64,000 nt of DNA. It comes from Bradyrhizobium sp. 195. GTDB lineage: Bacteria > Pseudomonadota > Alphaproteobacteria > Rhizobiales > Xanthobacteraceae. The translations under genes were made by a program, and so were the position numbers. Below, in pieces: positions 37,635 through 47,111 of the stretch. The notes beneath the pieces are model-generated. The model saw only the letters and a list, made by a program, of their open reading frames with translations. It made no database searches and had not been told where the DNA came from. Location of the stretch: positions 2,046,001 to 2,110,000 of the forward strand of contig NZ_CP082161.1 in NCBI RefSeq assembly GCF_023101665.1, given 5' to 3'. Numbering within the stretch: position 1 is the first letter of the stretch; each line of letters starts with the position of its first letter.

Positions 37635-39206
37635 ATGAAGTTGACGAAGACGCTCTTGCTCGGCTCGGCAGCCGGCCTTATGGCCGCCTCCGGCGCGTTC
37701 GCTGCCGATCTTCCCGTGAAGGCCAAGGCGGTCGAATACGTGAAGATCTGCTCGCTGTACGGAGCCGGTTTCTACTACATCCCGGGCACAGACACCTGCA
37801 TCAAGCTGGGTGGTTATCTGCGTGCCGAAGTCGCGTTCAACACCAACAGCAACTACGGCATCTCGAACGGCTCTCCGGGCGGTGCGCACAACCGTCTGAG
37901 CAACTACTATCAGATGCGCGCTCGTCAGGATCTCAACATCGACACGCGCACCGCGACCGAATACGGCGTCGTCCGCACCTTCTTCGACGGCGTGTTCACC
38001 TGGACCACCGGCGGCTATCAGGGCTCCGGCTCGGCGACGGGCAGCACGGTCTATACCGGTAACCTCGGCCTCAACACCTCCGGCGCGACGCCGGCGCTCG
38101 TTGGCTCGTCGATCAACGGCACCGACGGCAACACCTCGGGCGGTTCGCTCGGCGTGTACTACGCCTTCATCCAGTTCGCCGGCTTCACCATGGGTAAGGC
38201 CGTGTCGCAGTTCGACGCGCCCTGGACCAACTATCCCGGCAACAACATCGACAGCCTCGTCGGCGGATCCGGCACGGTCACCGGCGTCAACCAGTTCACC
38301 TACACCGCTGACTTCGGTCAGGGCGTGACGGCGGCGTTCTCGGCTGAAGACGCGACGGCCTACTATCAGGCGGGCAACGTGAACCTGACCGGCGCGACTG
38401 CAGGTGGCATGGTCGGCGGCTCGTATGGCTCCAACGCCATCGGCGGCTCGCGTTCGCCGAACCTCGTCGGTATGGTCCGCGTCGATCAGGCCTGGGGTAT
38501 GTTCCAGGCGTCGGTCGCTGCTCACGACAACCACGTCGCCTACTACGGCGCCAACGAGGCCACCGGTCACCCCGACGACAAGTGGGGTTGGGCTGTTCAG
38601 CTCGCTCTGTCGATCAAGAATATCCCGACTGGTGCGGGTGACGTGATCAACATTTCGGGCGTCTACACCGACGGTGCGACCCGCTACAACTTCCAGAACC
38701 TGGCGGGCAGCTCCTACTCGATGTTCGGCAGCTCGGGCGTCGCTTACCAGAGCGTCGGCTTCGCCTATGCTCCGGACACCGTGTTCGTCACGGGCGGCCA
38801 GCAGGAAACCGTCAAGACCTGGGGCTTCCGTGGTGCCTACACCCACAACTGGGATCCCTACTGGAACACCGCGCTCTACGGTGCCTACGCTCAGGCGCAG
38901 TACGGCTCGGTCGCCAAGACCGCGCTCTGCGGCGCTGGCGGTGCAGGCGGCGTGTTCGGCGGTCTCGCCGGTGTCACGGGTTGTAACCCTGACTTCGCCG
39001 TCGGCCAGGTCGGTATCATCACTCGCTGGACCCCGGTCAAGAACCTGACGTTCTCGGGCGACCTCAACTGGACCCGTCTCGACCAGAAGTACTCGGGCAC
39101 GGTTGGTTACGCTGGTGCCGGCACGACGGCCAAGCCGGCCGCCCTGTACGAGCTGAAGGATCAGGACAGCGTCACCCTGCTGCTCCGCGCTCAGCGCAAC
39201 TGGTAA
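37635..39206 (+). CDS. Outer-membrane porin (Rhizobiales Porin_2 type)
   Basis: General diffusion porin, 523 residues. The signal peptide (MKLTKTLLLGSAAGLMAASG) is cleaved near AFAAD. The mature start DLPVKAKAVEYVKICSLYGA with GFYYIPGTDTCIKLGGYLRA is the Bradyrhizobium/Brucella Omp2-like signature with two Cys. The chain ends in LLLRAQRNW, so a C-terminal aromatic residue for outer-membrane insertion is present. A CTGGAGG site precedes ATG 37635. Codon use is biased to C-ending codons, as in highly expressed genes. The upstream gap 37380-37634 should be its long leader and promoter. Confidence 0.92.
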   Translation: MKLTKTLLLGSAAGLMAASGAFAADLPVKAKAVEYVKICSLYGAGFYYIPGTDTCIKLGGYLRAEVAFNTNSNYGISNGSPGGAHNRLSNYYQMRARQDLNIDTRTATEYGVVRTFFDGVFTWTTGGYQGSGSATGSTVYTGNLGLNTSGATPALVGSSINGTDGNTSGGSLGVYYAFIQFAGFTMGKAVSQFDAPWTNYPGNNIDSLVGGSGTVTGVNQFTYTADFGQGVTAAFSAEDATAYYQAGNVNLTGATAGGMVGGSYGSNAIGGSRSPNLVGMVRVDQAWGMFQASVAAHDNHVAYYGANEATGHPDDKWGWAVQLALSIKNIPTGAGDVINISGVYTDGATRYNFQNLAGSSYSMFGSSGVAYQSVGFAYAPDTVFVTGGQQETVKTWGFRGAYTHNWDPYWNTALYGAYAQAQYGSVAKTALCGAGGAGGVFGGLAGVTGCNPDFAVGQVGIITRWTPVKNLTFSGDLNWTRLDQKYSGTVGYAGAGTTAKPAALYELKDQDSVTLLLRAQRNW

Positions 39207-39230
39207 GATCAGTCGAAGCACTTCGACGAG

Positions 39231-39262
39231 CACCCGGCGGGAAACCGCCGGGTGTTTTTTTG
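39231..39262 (+). terminator. Rho-independent terminator of the porin gene
   Basis: A 10-bp stem CACCCGGCGG/CCGCCGGGTG closed by a GAAA tetraloop and followed by eight T, 25 bases after the porin stop. Confidence 0.93.
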
Positions 39263-39288
39263 TGCGAGTCTATTGCTGTCCGATGCCC

Positions 39289-39380
39289 GTAGCCCGGATG
39301 GAGCGCAGCGCAATCCGGGGCCGCTCGCCCGGCATTTTGCACTGTCCCGGATTACGCTGCGCTCCATCCGGGCTACGCGA
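39289..39380. repeat. REP-like palindrome (GCCCGGATGGAGCGCAGCG family)
   Basis: GTAGCCCGGATGGAGCGCAG faces CTGCGCTCCATCCGGGCTAC across about 45 bases, just before copy 2 of the long repeat. Confidence 0.7.
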
Positions 39381-39416
39381 CCGCGCCTGTGTCGGCCTCT
39401 GTCAATCGCCGCGCGT

Positions 39417-40460
39417 AAAAATATTCCACTTTACCGAAATTCGGTTTCGGCGTATGTGTCGTCCATCCCGGCTCACCCAAGAGGGGCGATCTTGTGTCGT
39501 CACGCATCGCGAGCCGGGCTTGCGGTGGACGCGGCAGCGTCGGCATGAGAGGTGCGGGCAGGGCGGGTAGTCCCTGTGAGTCCGCGGCTTCGTGCGGACG
39601 AGCGGCGCTGCTAGGTTCGTCTCGCCTGCATGTTTCCAGCTTTGTCGACAGGGCTGGGAATACTGCGGCGAAATGGCGAACCGTGCGTACGGCAAAACCG
39701 TGTGGTCCTGGCCGTCGTTGCTACGGTCAAGCTTTTCGCGAAGGTGCGAGCGAGCCCAACCGGGCAGACTGCATCATCCAATTCGCGGGGTGAGGGAGGC
39801 CAGAGGGAAAGTTCGGCTCCCGGGAGAGCGCGGCATAAGCCGTCCGACCATCGCGCAGGGAAGGCCGAGTGATCGGCACCACCTGTATGCTGCTGTGCGG
39901 TTCTTCCTGCGTGTGCATTTCGCGCAGCGGACCGCGGGTGCCTGTCGGCACCCGACCTTCCCTGCGCCCTCTTGGATTTTGAGGGACGAAGACGAAGCAA
40001 AGCTCGGGCGAAACAAGCCGCGAGGTCGATAAGGCGTGTCTGCGATTGAGCTGCGTGTCACAGGCCAGATCTCGTAGGGTGGGCAAAGCGCAGCGTGCCC
40101 ACGCCTTGTTGCTCATGGAGGGAGATCGTGGGCACGGCGCTATGCGCCTTTGCCCACCCTACGGCACTGTCACCACACGAGCGGTGTCATCGCCCGCGAA
40201 GGCGGGCGATCCAGTATTCCAGAGACGCCAGCGATCAAACCGAGAAGCTGCGGCGTACTGGATTCCCCGCCTGCGCGGGGAATGACAGTGTCACTTGGAG
40301 AAGCACCTATCGCCTCACACTCCGTCATTGCGAGGAGCCCTTGCGACGAGGCAATCCAGAGTCTTTCCCCAGAGGGATCCTGGATTGCTTCGTTGCCCGC
40401 GCAATTGCTCCGCAATTCGTCGCGGGCTCCTCGCAATGACGATGTGGAGAGAGTGTGCGC
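39417..40460. repeat. Long composite intergenic repeat, copy 2
   Basis: It matches copy 1 (19380-20394) along its whole length in the same orientation, with scattered substitutions and small indels. The palindromes are again at the 3' side (40074-40165, about 40262, 40322-40441). It fills the gap between the porin terminator and the marR-like stop. No coding frame is supported. Confidence 0.8.
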
Positions 40461-40488
40461 GTCTCGCAGAATCGTCGGGGCGCGCGTC

Positions 40489-41124
40489 TCAGCCCTGACT
40501 CGCTATCCGAGCGCGGTCGAGATGCTCTTCGATCTTCGGGCGGTCGCGCGTGCGCTCGAAACTGGTGCACAGAAGTTCCGTCTCCTCGAGCGAGACAGGA
40601 GCGCGATACAGCCGGCACATGAATTCGGCGCTTGCGCGTCCCTTGCCAGTGCCCGGGCCGCGCTCGGCGAGAAACATGCAGTCCCGGCAGACGCTGGCAT
40701 CAAGCCGCTGATGAGCTGCGTCGAGATGATTGAGGACCTCGCGGAGCGAGTCGCGCAGCCTGACGCATTCGTCGCCCCCAAGCGCCGTGACCGCATTCAC
40801 CACGTGATTGATCGGGTCGTGCTGGCTGAGGCATTTCTCGCCCTGGGCGGTGACGTGCAGGACGACGGAACGCTTGTCCTCATGCGACGGCTTCCGTACC
40901 AGGAACGACCTGCTCTCCAGCGTCTTCACGATCTGCGATGCAGTCGCTCTGGTCGCGCCGATGAAGCCCGCGAGCGCGGACGGCGTGCGCGAAAACCTGT
41001 TCGCGCGGCCGAGAAAACGCAGCGCCATCCATTCCCGATCACGCAGTCCATGCTGATTGCCTTCGAAATACCAAGCCCTCGCCGCCTGAACCAGCAGCTC
41101 GACGGCTTCTCGCGCCAATGGCAT
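40489..41124 (-). CDS. MarR family regulator with a C-terminal four-cysteine motif
   Basis: A 211-residue protein. Residues 1-100 form the MarR winged helix (GLRDREWMALRFLGRANRFS, LAGFIGATRATASQIVKTLE and KPSHEDKRSVVLHVT for the wing). Beyond the usual length there is an extra C-terminal region with C146-x2-C149-x20-C170-x15-C186 (VCRDC, EFMC, ELLC), suited to a zinc or Fe-S site. This suggests redox or metal sensing coupled to DNA binding. It starts at ATG 41124. No adjacent target gene. Confidence 0.82.
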   Translation of the reverse strand: MPLAREAVELLVQAARAWYFEGNQHGLRDREWMALRFLGRANRFSRTPSALAGFIGATRATASQIVKTLESRSFLVRKPSHEDKRSVVLHVTAQGEKCLSQHDPINHVVNAVTALGGDECVRLRDSLREVLNHLDAAHQRLDASVCRDCMFLAERGPGTGKGRASAEFMCRLYRAPVSLEETELLCTSFERTRDRPKIEEHLDRARIASQG

Positions 41125-41876
41125 GAATCTACCTCGTCCCCGGAACTTCGCCTGCGGCGTCCCGAAGCCGCGCTGCGTCCTGGCTCACGAATCCGCCGAG
41201 AGACGCCGGACGGCTGAAGGTGTCCGATGAGCAAATCGTGTCCAGCTCCAGCGTCGTCGTCGCACGGGAGCCCGAGTTGCCGCCGCCAGCAGACGATGGA
41301 TCGGAGTAGTTCAACCGAAGCCCCTAAGGTTCAAGTCACGAGCAGACGTTTCTTGTATTCAACCGAAACGATGAATGAGCTTCTCAACAAAATCAAGTCA
41401 AGTCACTCGCGGAGATGGATGTCGTTGCAGTCGAATGTAATGTTCAAGACAATCTCGCTCGTCAGAACACATGATGGTGAACGCGATACGTTTCGCGACG
41501 AACAACATGCACGCAACTATGCGACGGTTTGATTGCATTGCGCGTTATTGTCTGTCGTTGATGCAAGTTGATCGAAGCTTGTGCATGACGACGACGTATA
41601 TCGCCAAGTCATCCACAACTTGTACGTTTGGTGGGGACCGGTCGAGGGAACTCCCAGGAATTGCTCGCGTCGGTTGTTGCGACTGTAGACCTCGAATCGC
41701 CCCTTCGATCGCCACCGTCCGATCCTGTCACCCGAACGGTGGATGTGCGGACAATCGAAATCAGTGGCGGCCATGCGCGCGCATGCGCTGGAAGCGTGGC
41801 GCGCATGCACAATCTTCTGTCGATAACGAGGACCGATGCGCGATGGCGTCGCGCGACGGCTAGGCCCCTCGACCTG
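41125..41876. other. 752-base intergenic region before the lateral flagellar cluster
   Basis: Clearly lower in GC than the window average, especially 41300-41640. The word TTCAACCGAA occurs twice, near 41309 and 41357. A plus-strand frame at 41227-41532 and a minus-strand one at 41609-42004 lack ribosome sites and any family. Could hold regulatory sites for the marR-like gene; nothing firmer. Confidence 0.4.
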
Positions 41877-43202
41877 CTAGTCGCCCCTGAGCATGTCCCG
41901 GAGCTCGCGGAACGGATCGGCGCTCGGAGGAGCCGAAGTATCTTGCCGCATGGCGCCGTAGATTCTCGGAACGATGTCGACCGCCTGGTCGAGGCTCGAA
42001 TCACGTCCCGATTGATACCCGCCCATCAGGCGAAGGTCGCGCGTGTCCTCGTATTTGGCGATCATGGTGCGCAGCTTGCTCACCAATTCGCGCTCCTCGG
42101 GGTCCCAGACGTTGTGGGCGAGGCGGGAGACCGAGGCCAGAACGTCAACGGCCGGATAGCGCGCCTGGTCGGCGATGTGCCTGGAGAGCACGATGTGCCC
42201 GTCGAGCGTGCTGCGGATGGTGTCGGCGATCGGCTCGTTGTGATCGTCGCCGTCGACCAGCACGGAGAAGATCCCGGTGATCGTACCGGTGCCTTCCTCC
42301 CCGGGGCCGGCGCGTTCCAACAGGCGCGGCAGGTCAGTGAAGACCGTCGGCGCGTAGCCGCGCGCCACCGCCGGCTCGCCGGCGGCGAGCGCGACCTCGC
42401 GGGCGGCGTGGGCGAAGCGGGTGATCGAATCGACCATCAGCAGGACCGATTCGCCGCGGTCGCGGAAATATTCGGCGACCGCCATGGCCGTCTTCGGCGC
42501 CAGCCGCCGCATCATCGGGCTTTCGTCTCCCGTCGACACGATGGTAACGGCACGCTGACGATCGTTGCCCAGCACGTCCTCGATGAACTCGCGCACCTCG
42601 CGGCCGCGCTCGCCGACCAGGGCCAGCACGACGGTGTCGAAACCCTGGCTGCGCGCGAGCATCGCAAGCAGCGTCGATTTGCCGACGCCGGAGCCGGCAA
42701 AGATGCCAACGCGCTGGCCGGCGCAGATCGGCGCGAACAAATCGATGACGCGCACGCCGGTGCGCAGCGGCTTGTGCACGCGTGCGCGCTTCATGGCCGA
42801 CGGCGCCTCAGCCTCAGCCGAGACCGCCTTGGGGCCCGGGGTGAGGGGGCCGAGTCCATCCAGCGGCGCGCCGAGCGCGTTGATGACACGGCCCTTCCAG
42901 CTCGGATCGGGGGCAAAGGACAAGGGTGGCATCCGGTAGGCGACCGAGCCGAGGCCGCCGGCAAATTGCCGGTCGAACGGCTTGGCAACGATGCCCTCGC
43001 TGTCGATCCGCACCACTTCGCCGATCTGGGGCTTGCCGGCCGAATTGACGCCAATGAGCTCGCCGAGCCTGACGAAGCGGGACAGGCCGGAGACACGGAA
43101 ATGCGTCGGCGCGATCTCGGAGATCGCGCCGCTGACGCTTGCCAGGGGAGTGCTCTGCTGAAGCTCCAGCAGCGCCCACTCGAGTTGCCGAAGAGCGTTC
43201 AA
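41877..43202 (-). CDS. fliI: Flagellum-specific ATPase FliI (lateral set)
   Basis: Export ATPase of the flagellar type III apparatus, 441 residues. It has an F1-beta-like fold with Walker A AGSGVGKST (169-177), ALVGERGREVREFIED, Walker B-like VLLMVDSITRFAHAAREV and the GYAPTVFTDLPRLLERAG region typical of FliI. The C-terminus (RDLRLMGGYQSGRDSSLDQAV) fits. It follows flgF in a leftward operon divergent from motA. It is the only FliI in the window. Confidence 0.95.
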   Translation of the reverse strand: MNALRQLEWALLELQQSTPLASVSGAISEIAPTHFRVSGLSRFVRLGELIGVNSAGKPQIGEVVRIDSEGIVAKPFDRQFAGGLGSVAYRMPPLSFAPDPSWKGRVINALGAPLDGLGPLTPGPKAVSAEAEAPSAMKRARVHKPLRTGVRVIDLFAPICAGQRVGIFAGSGVGKSTLLAMLARSQGFDTVVLALVGERGREVREFIEDVLGNDRQRAVTIVSTGDESPMMRRLAPKTAMAVAEYFRDRGESVLLMVDSITRFAHAAREVALAAGEPAVARGYAPTVFTDLPRLLERAGPGEEGTGTITGIFSVLVDGDDHNEPIADTIRSTLDGHIVLSRHIADQARYPAVDVLASVSRLAHNVWDPEERELVSKLRTMIAKYEDTRDLRLMGGYQSGRDSSLDQAVDIVPRIYGAMRQDTSAPPSADPFRELRDMLRGD

Positions 43203-43244
43203 GGTATCAGTCCAACCACAATGTCAATGCGCGCCAGGCGCGGT

Positions 43245-43973
43245 CTACTTGCCGGGCTCGCCCAGCGTGCGGATTGCATTCTGCAGCGAGCTCTCGGTGC
43301 CCTCGATCATCGAATTGGTGCCGTCGAAGGCGCGCGAGGCCGCGATCAGCTTGGTCAATTCCATCATCGGGTTGGCGCCGGAGCCCTCGACATAGCCTTG
43401 CTTGAAGCCGTCGCGAGAGAAATCGGCGATGGCGGTCGCGGGCCGGTCCGGCGTCACGCCGGAATTGCCGTAGCGCTCGAGATTGGCGTCGGGGGGAATG
43501 TTGAACAGCCCGATGGTGCCGATCTCATTGTTGTCCTGGGTGATCGCGCCGCTGCGCGAAATCGAGATCGGTCCGCCGTTCGGGTCCAGCGTGATCTGCG
43601 CGCCGCCGGAATCGACGACGGGGAAGCCGCTCACGGTCTGAAGATCGCCGTTGGGAGCGATCTGGAGCCGGCCGTCACGCGTATAGACCGTGCCGTTCGG
43701 ACCGGCGAAAGCGATCCAGCCCTGTCCGACCACGGCGACGTCGAGCGGGTTGCCGCTCTCGGTGATGTTGCCGACCTCCCGGGAGATGATGTTGTCGCCG
43801 GGCGAGGAGAAGGCGACTGGGTTCGCTCCCGCCTTGGACAGCACGGTCTCGAACTTCACCACGTCGGTGCGGAACGCCGCCGTGTTCACGTTGGCGACGT
43901 TGTTGGCGATCGTCTGGAGGCGCTTTTCGAGGGCGACCTGGGCCGACAATCCCACATAGAGGGCCGATTGCAT
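43245..43973 (-). CDS. flgF: Flagellar basal-body rod protein FlgF (lateral set)
   Basis: Proximal rod component, 242 residues. N-terminal rod motif LQTIANNVANVNTAAFRTDV, middle GWIAFAGPNGTVYTRDGRLQ and C-terminal LIAASRAFDGTNSMIEGTES are typical of FlgF/FlgG. It is exported without a cleaved signal. It lies 3 bases after the DUF1217 gene and 42 before fliI in the same leftward unit. Confidence 0.93.
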   Translation of the reverse strand: MQSALYVGLSAQVALEKRLQTIANNVANVNTAAFRTDVVKFETVLSKAGANPVAFSSPGDNIISREVGNITESGNPLDVAVVGQGWIAFAGPNGTVYTRDGRLQIAPNGDLQTVSGFPVVDSGGAQITLDPNGGPISISRSGAITQDNNEIGTIGLFNIPPDANLERYGNSGVTPDRPATAIADFSRDGFKQGYVEGSGANPMMELTKLIAASRAFDGTNSMIEGTESSLQNAIRTLGEPGK

Positions 43974-43976
43974 GAG

Positions 43977-44762
43977 TTACTTTCCGAGGCGGAGGGACTG
44001 AAGTTTCGAGAGCATGTCGATATCCATGCTGGCCGAGGATGCGCCCCCGATCAGGACCAGCGCGGAATTGGTCGAGCTGTCGCTCTGGGCCTGGGTCGCA
44101 TCCCACATCGCCGCAAAGCGCTGCACGAACTTGGTGACCTTGGCCGGGTCCTGGAAATCGGTGAGCTTGACCCTGTTCGTGATCATCTTGGCCTGGGCGT
44201 CGATGTCGGCCGCACTGATCGTCGAGGGCAGGCCGAGCGCGGTCTGAACCACCTGCGTCAGCGCCTTGTCCGCGAGGACCTGGTAGGCGGTCGTGATCGT
44301 GGACGCCTTGCGGGTGAAATAGAGCGCCAGCCGCAGGCCCTCGTTCTGGTCACCGGCCTTCTGTTCCATCGTTTGCGTGACGTAGTGGGTCGCCGTCCCG
44401 GTCGTGGCCTGGGTGGTCTTGGTCGCGTTGCTGCCGAGAGCGGCGAAATTGAAGGCGGTGGCGAATTCCCGGTAGCGGGTGTCGGTCAGCTTGTTGGCGA
44501 AGGTGTTCTTGTTCCCGACACCCTCGGTCAGCACCTTGCGCATGAACGCCTTGGCATAGGTCATGTCGCTGAGGCCAAAGGCCTTCATCGCGTAGGAGTA
44601 GAGGCGATAGTCCTTGAGGAAGTCGTCGATCGTCTTCACGTTGCCGATGTGGCTCAGGAAGTAATCGGTCTCGCGGCTGACATCCGGCTGTGTCGCGACC
44701 TGGGTCAGCGACTTGCCCATGTCCTTGGTCAGTCTGGTGTAGTCCGCGATGGTGGATAGCAT
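43977..44762 (-). CDS. DUF1217 flagellar-locus protein (lateral set)
   Basis: A 261-residue protein of a family found almost only in rhizobial flagellar clusters. It contains repeated patterns with YALKAFGL-like text (LYSYAMKAFGLSDMTYAKAF), KLTDTRYREFATAFNF and KVTKFVQRFAAMWDATQAQS, and is mainly helical. No signal peptide. ATG 44762 gives MLSTIADYTRL, the usual family start; the frame extends upstream without support. First gene of the leftward fliI unit, divergent from motA. Function unknown; export or rod-related role is a guess from context. Confidence 0.8.
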   Translation of the reverse strand: MLSTIADYTRLTKDMGKSLTQVATQPDVSRETDYFLSHIGNVKTIDDFLKDYRLYSYAMKAFGLSDMTYAKAFMRKVLTEGVGNKNTFANKLTDTRYREFATAFNFAALGSNATKTTQATTGTATHYVTQTMEQKAGDQNEGLRLALYFTRKASTITTAYQVLADKALTQVVQTALGLPSTISAADIDAQAKMITNRVKLTDFQDPAKVTKFVQRFAAMWDATQAQSDSSTNSALVLIGGASSASMDIDMLSKLQSLRLGK

Positions 44763-44905
44763 GACACGCGCCCCTTTGGCCGCTGTTGCGACGCCGTCCC
44801 AAGCTGCAGCCAATTGCTTGCGCGAGGCTGGCGATGCGGGAAGCCAGCTTCGCGCAAGGCTCGCCGACTAGGTATTCCCGATGGGATCGGCGATGGAGCG
44901 GCGCG

Positions 44906-45802
44906 TTGGGCAGTTTCGTGGGGATTTTCATCACGGTAGCGGCGCTGCTCGGCGGATTTGCCGCCATGGGCGGGCATCTGGCCGTGCTCATGCAGCCCTG
45001 GGAGTTCGTGATCATCATGGGGACCGCGGTCGGCACCTTCATCGTGGCCAATCCGTGGAAGACGGTCGTGGACACCGGGGTGGCCTGCATGCAGGCCATC
45101 ACCGGCGCGGTGCCGAGTGAGCGCTACTATCTCGACCTGCTCGGGGCGCTCCATGCCCTGATGCGCGAGCTCAGGGGCAAGGGCCGCAACGAGGTGGAAG
45201 CGCATATCGACGATCCCGCGTCCTCCGAAATCTTCAAGGCGTTCCCCAGTGTGCTCGGCGATCCCTCGCTGCTCCAGTTCATCTGCGACTATGTCCGCCT
45301 CATCATCATGGGCAATGCGCGCACGCACGAGATCGAGGCGTTGATGGACGAGGAGATCCACACCATCGTGAAGAGCAAGCTGGCGCCCTATCATGCGCTG
45401 GTGACGGTGTCCGAGGCGCTGCCGGCGCTCGGCATCGTCGCCGCCGTGCTCGGCGTCATCAAGGCGATGGGCGCGCTCGACCAATCCCCGAAGCTGCTGG
45501 GCGGCTTCATCGGCGCGGCCCTGGTCGGCACCTTCGCCGGCATCTTCCTGTCCTATGGCGTCCTTTCGCCCTTCGCGATCAAGATCAAGATGACGCGCGA
45601 GAAGAAGTGCCGCCCCTACATCATCGTCAAGCAGACTCTGCTGGCGTTCATGAACGGCGCCATGCCGCAAATCGCCGTCGAGCACGGCCGCAAGATGATC
45701 GCCAGCAGCGAACGGCCGTCGATCGACGTCGTCGAGAACGAGACGATCGCAGGTCCCAAGGCCGTCGTCACCGAGCCCGAACCCAAGGCTGCCCGCGCAT
45801 GA
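44906..45802 (+). CDS. motA: Flagellar motor stator protein MotA (lateral set)
   Basis: Proton-channel stator subunit, 298 residues. Membrane segments include FVGIFITVAALLGGFAAMGG (near 3-22), the second around HLAVLMQPWEFVIIMGTAVG, then LPALGIVAAVLGVIKAMGAL and GALVGTFAGIFLSYG-like text near residues 210-240. There is no ATG at the family's usual start. TTG 44906 has GGAG 7 bases upstream and gives a MotA-length protein; the frame is open back to 44786. It overlaps fliM by 4 bases. Confidence 0.88.
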   Translation: MGSFVGIFITVAALLGGFAAMGGHLAVLMQPWEFVIIMGTAVGTFIVANPWKTVVDTGVACMQAITGAVPSERYYLDLLGALHALMRELRGKGRNEVEAHIDDPASSEIFKAFPSVLGDPSLLQFICDYVRLIIMGNARTHEIEALMDEEIHTIVKSKLAPYHALVTVSEALPALGIVAAVLGVIKAMGALDQSPKLLGGFIGAALVGTFAGIFLSYGVLSPFAIKIKMTREKKCRPYIIVKQTLLAFMNGAMPQIAVEHGRKMIASSERPSIDVVENETIAGPKAVVTEPEPKAARA

Positions 45803-46740
45803 TGATGGAAGACGTCGGCGTCGATCAGAAGAAGCAGCTTCCGAACTATCTGCTGGATGCTGCCGGCATATCGATCGAGCGCATGCCGATGCTCAATGTG
45901 ATCTTCGATCGCATGGCGGCATCCTGCACCGACAGCCTGCAACCGATGGCTGGAACGCCGTGCTATTTCTCGGTCAACGGCATCACCAACGATCCTCTCG
46001 GCGACATTATCAAGGACTACGAGGGCAACGCGGTGGCTGCGGTGCTCTATGCCGAGCAGTGGGACTCGCGCGTCATCATCATGCTGGACCGCGACTTCGT
46101 GTTTACGATGGTCGAGGCGATGTTCGGATCCGACGGCGCGGAACCGCCGCTCGATGTCGAGCGCACTTTCTCGAACATCGAGATCCGGCTGGTCCAGGCG
46201 CTGTTCGAACGCTTCGCCAAGGCCCTGCAGGGCGCCTTTGCCGGAACGTCCAACGTCACCTTCCGCGTCGAGCGGGTCGAGACGGCGATGGCATCGCTGG
46301 CGATCGGGCGCGCCAGCAACATGTCGATCTGCGCGAACATGATGGTGCAGGCGCTCTACCGCGGCGGCCAGATGTTCCTGATCATTCCGCACTCCGCGCT
46401 CAACCCATTGCGGCAGAAGCTTGCAACCGTCACCGCCAGCGACGGCCGCACGACCGATCCGCGCTGGCGCGAGCAGATGGAGAGCGAGGTCCACCGCACC
46501 GAGGTGACGCTGAGCGCGGTGCTCGACGAGAAGATGATATCCCTCGAAGATGTCGTGAAGTTCAAGGTTGGGCAGGTGCTCGAGCTCGAAGCCACGCCGC
46601 GCACGCTCGCCCGGCTCGAAAGCAACAATCAGGTGCTGTTCTGGTGTCAGATCGGCCAGCTTGATGGCTATTACGCCATGCAGGTGGCCGATCCCGTCGA
46701 TCAGAAACGGGAGTTCGTCGATGATATCCTATCTCGTTGA
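45799..46740 (+). CDS. fliM: Flagellar motor switch protein FliM (lateral set)
   Basis: C-ring component, 313 residues. It has the CheC-like middle domain (LDRDFVFTMVEAMFGSDGAE, FSNIEIRLVQALFERFAKAL) and a C-terminal SpoA domain (SLEDVVKFKVGQVLELEATP, FWCQIGQLDGYYAMQV). ATG 45799 is set by the ATGA overlap with motA. The extreme N-terminus does not show the classic LSQxEIDALL CheY-binding motif, a known trait of rhizobial FliM. The next gene starts inside its last 20 bases. Confidence 0.9.
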   Translation: MMMEDVGVDQKKQLPNYLLDAAGISIERMPMLNVIFDRMAASCTDSLQPMAGTPCYFSVNGITNDPLGDIIKDYEGNAVAAVLYAEQWDSRVIIMLDRDFVFTMVEAMFGSDGAEPPLDVERTFSNIEIRLVQALFERFAKALQGAFAGTSNVTFRVERVETAMASLAIGRASNMSICANMMVQALYRGGQMFLIIPHSALNPLRQKLATVTASDGRTTDPRWREQMESEVHRTEVTLSAVLDEKMISLEDVVKFKVGQVLELEATPRTLARLESNNQVLFWCQIGQLDGYYAMQVADPVDQKREFVDDILSR

Positions 46741-47035
46741 TGCCGTGCTGCTGATTGCGCTCGCCTTCACCAGCATGCGGGTGACCCGGATGCACCGCGA
46801 GCTGGCGCGGCTGCGCAGCTACCAGGGCGAATTCTCGACTATCGTCCACGAGACTGCGGGCGCCTTCGACACGGTCATCACAGCGGCGCATGATTCCACC
46901 GCCAACCTCGGACGGCTCGCCAACGTGCTGAGCACCAAGATCGATCAGGCCCACGAGGCGATCGCGGCGCTCGATGCCCGCAGCGGGCTCGTGCCGGCCG
47001 CGACCGCAGGCGGCACTGAGGTGAACAAGCACTGA
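46721..47035 (+). CDS. Small membrane-anchored coiled-coil protein between fliM and fliN
   Basis: A 104-residue protein. Residues 2-18 (ISYLVDAVLLIALAFTS) form one membrane helix. The rest is a charged helix with heptad-like spacing (MHRELARLRSYQGEFSTIVH, then LGRLANVLSTKIDQAHEAIA), ending in a low-complexity tail. It resembles small DUF6468-type proteins of alphaproteobacterial flagellar operons. It overlaps fliM by 20 bases, so its translation is tied to the switch proteins. A role in C-ring or stator assembly is inferred. Confidence 0.75.
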   Translation: MISYLVDAVLLIALAFTSMRVTRMHRELARLRSYQGEFSTIVHETAGAFDTVITAAHDSTANLGRLANVLSTKIDQAHEAIAALDARSGLVPAATAGGTEVNKH

Positions 47036-47111
47036 AGCCGAAGCCGGCGGAACCAATACGATCGGAACGTCACGACGGTCCGGGAGCGGAAATACCAAGA
47101 GGCGATACCAG

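Noticed and set aside
41227..41532. 101-residue plus-strand frame
   Set aside because: Composition is Ser/Arg-rich, no start signal, lies in an AT-rich gap.
41628..44759. A 1043-residue plus-strand open frame
   Set aside because: It is antisense to fliI, flgF and the DUF1217 gene, which have clear families. The product is Arg/Gly/Ala-rich shadow sequence typical of high-GC DNA.
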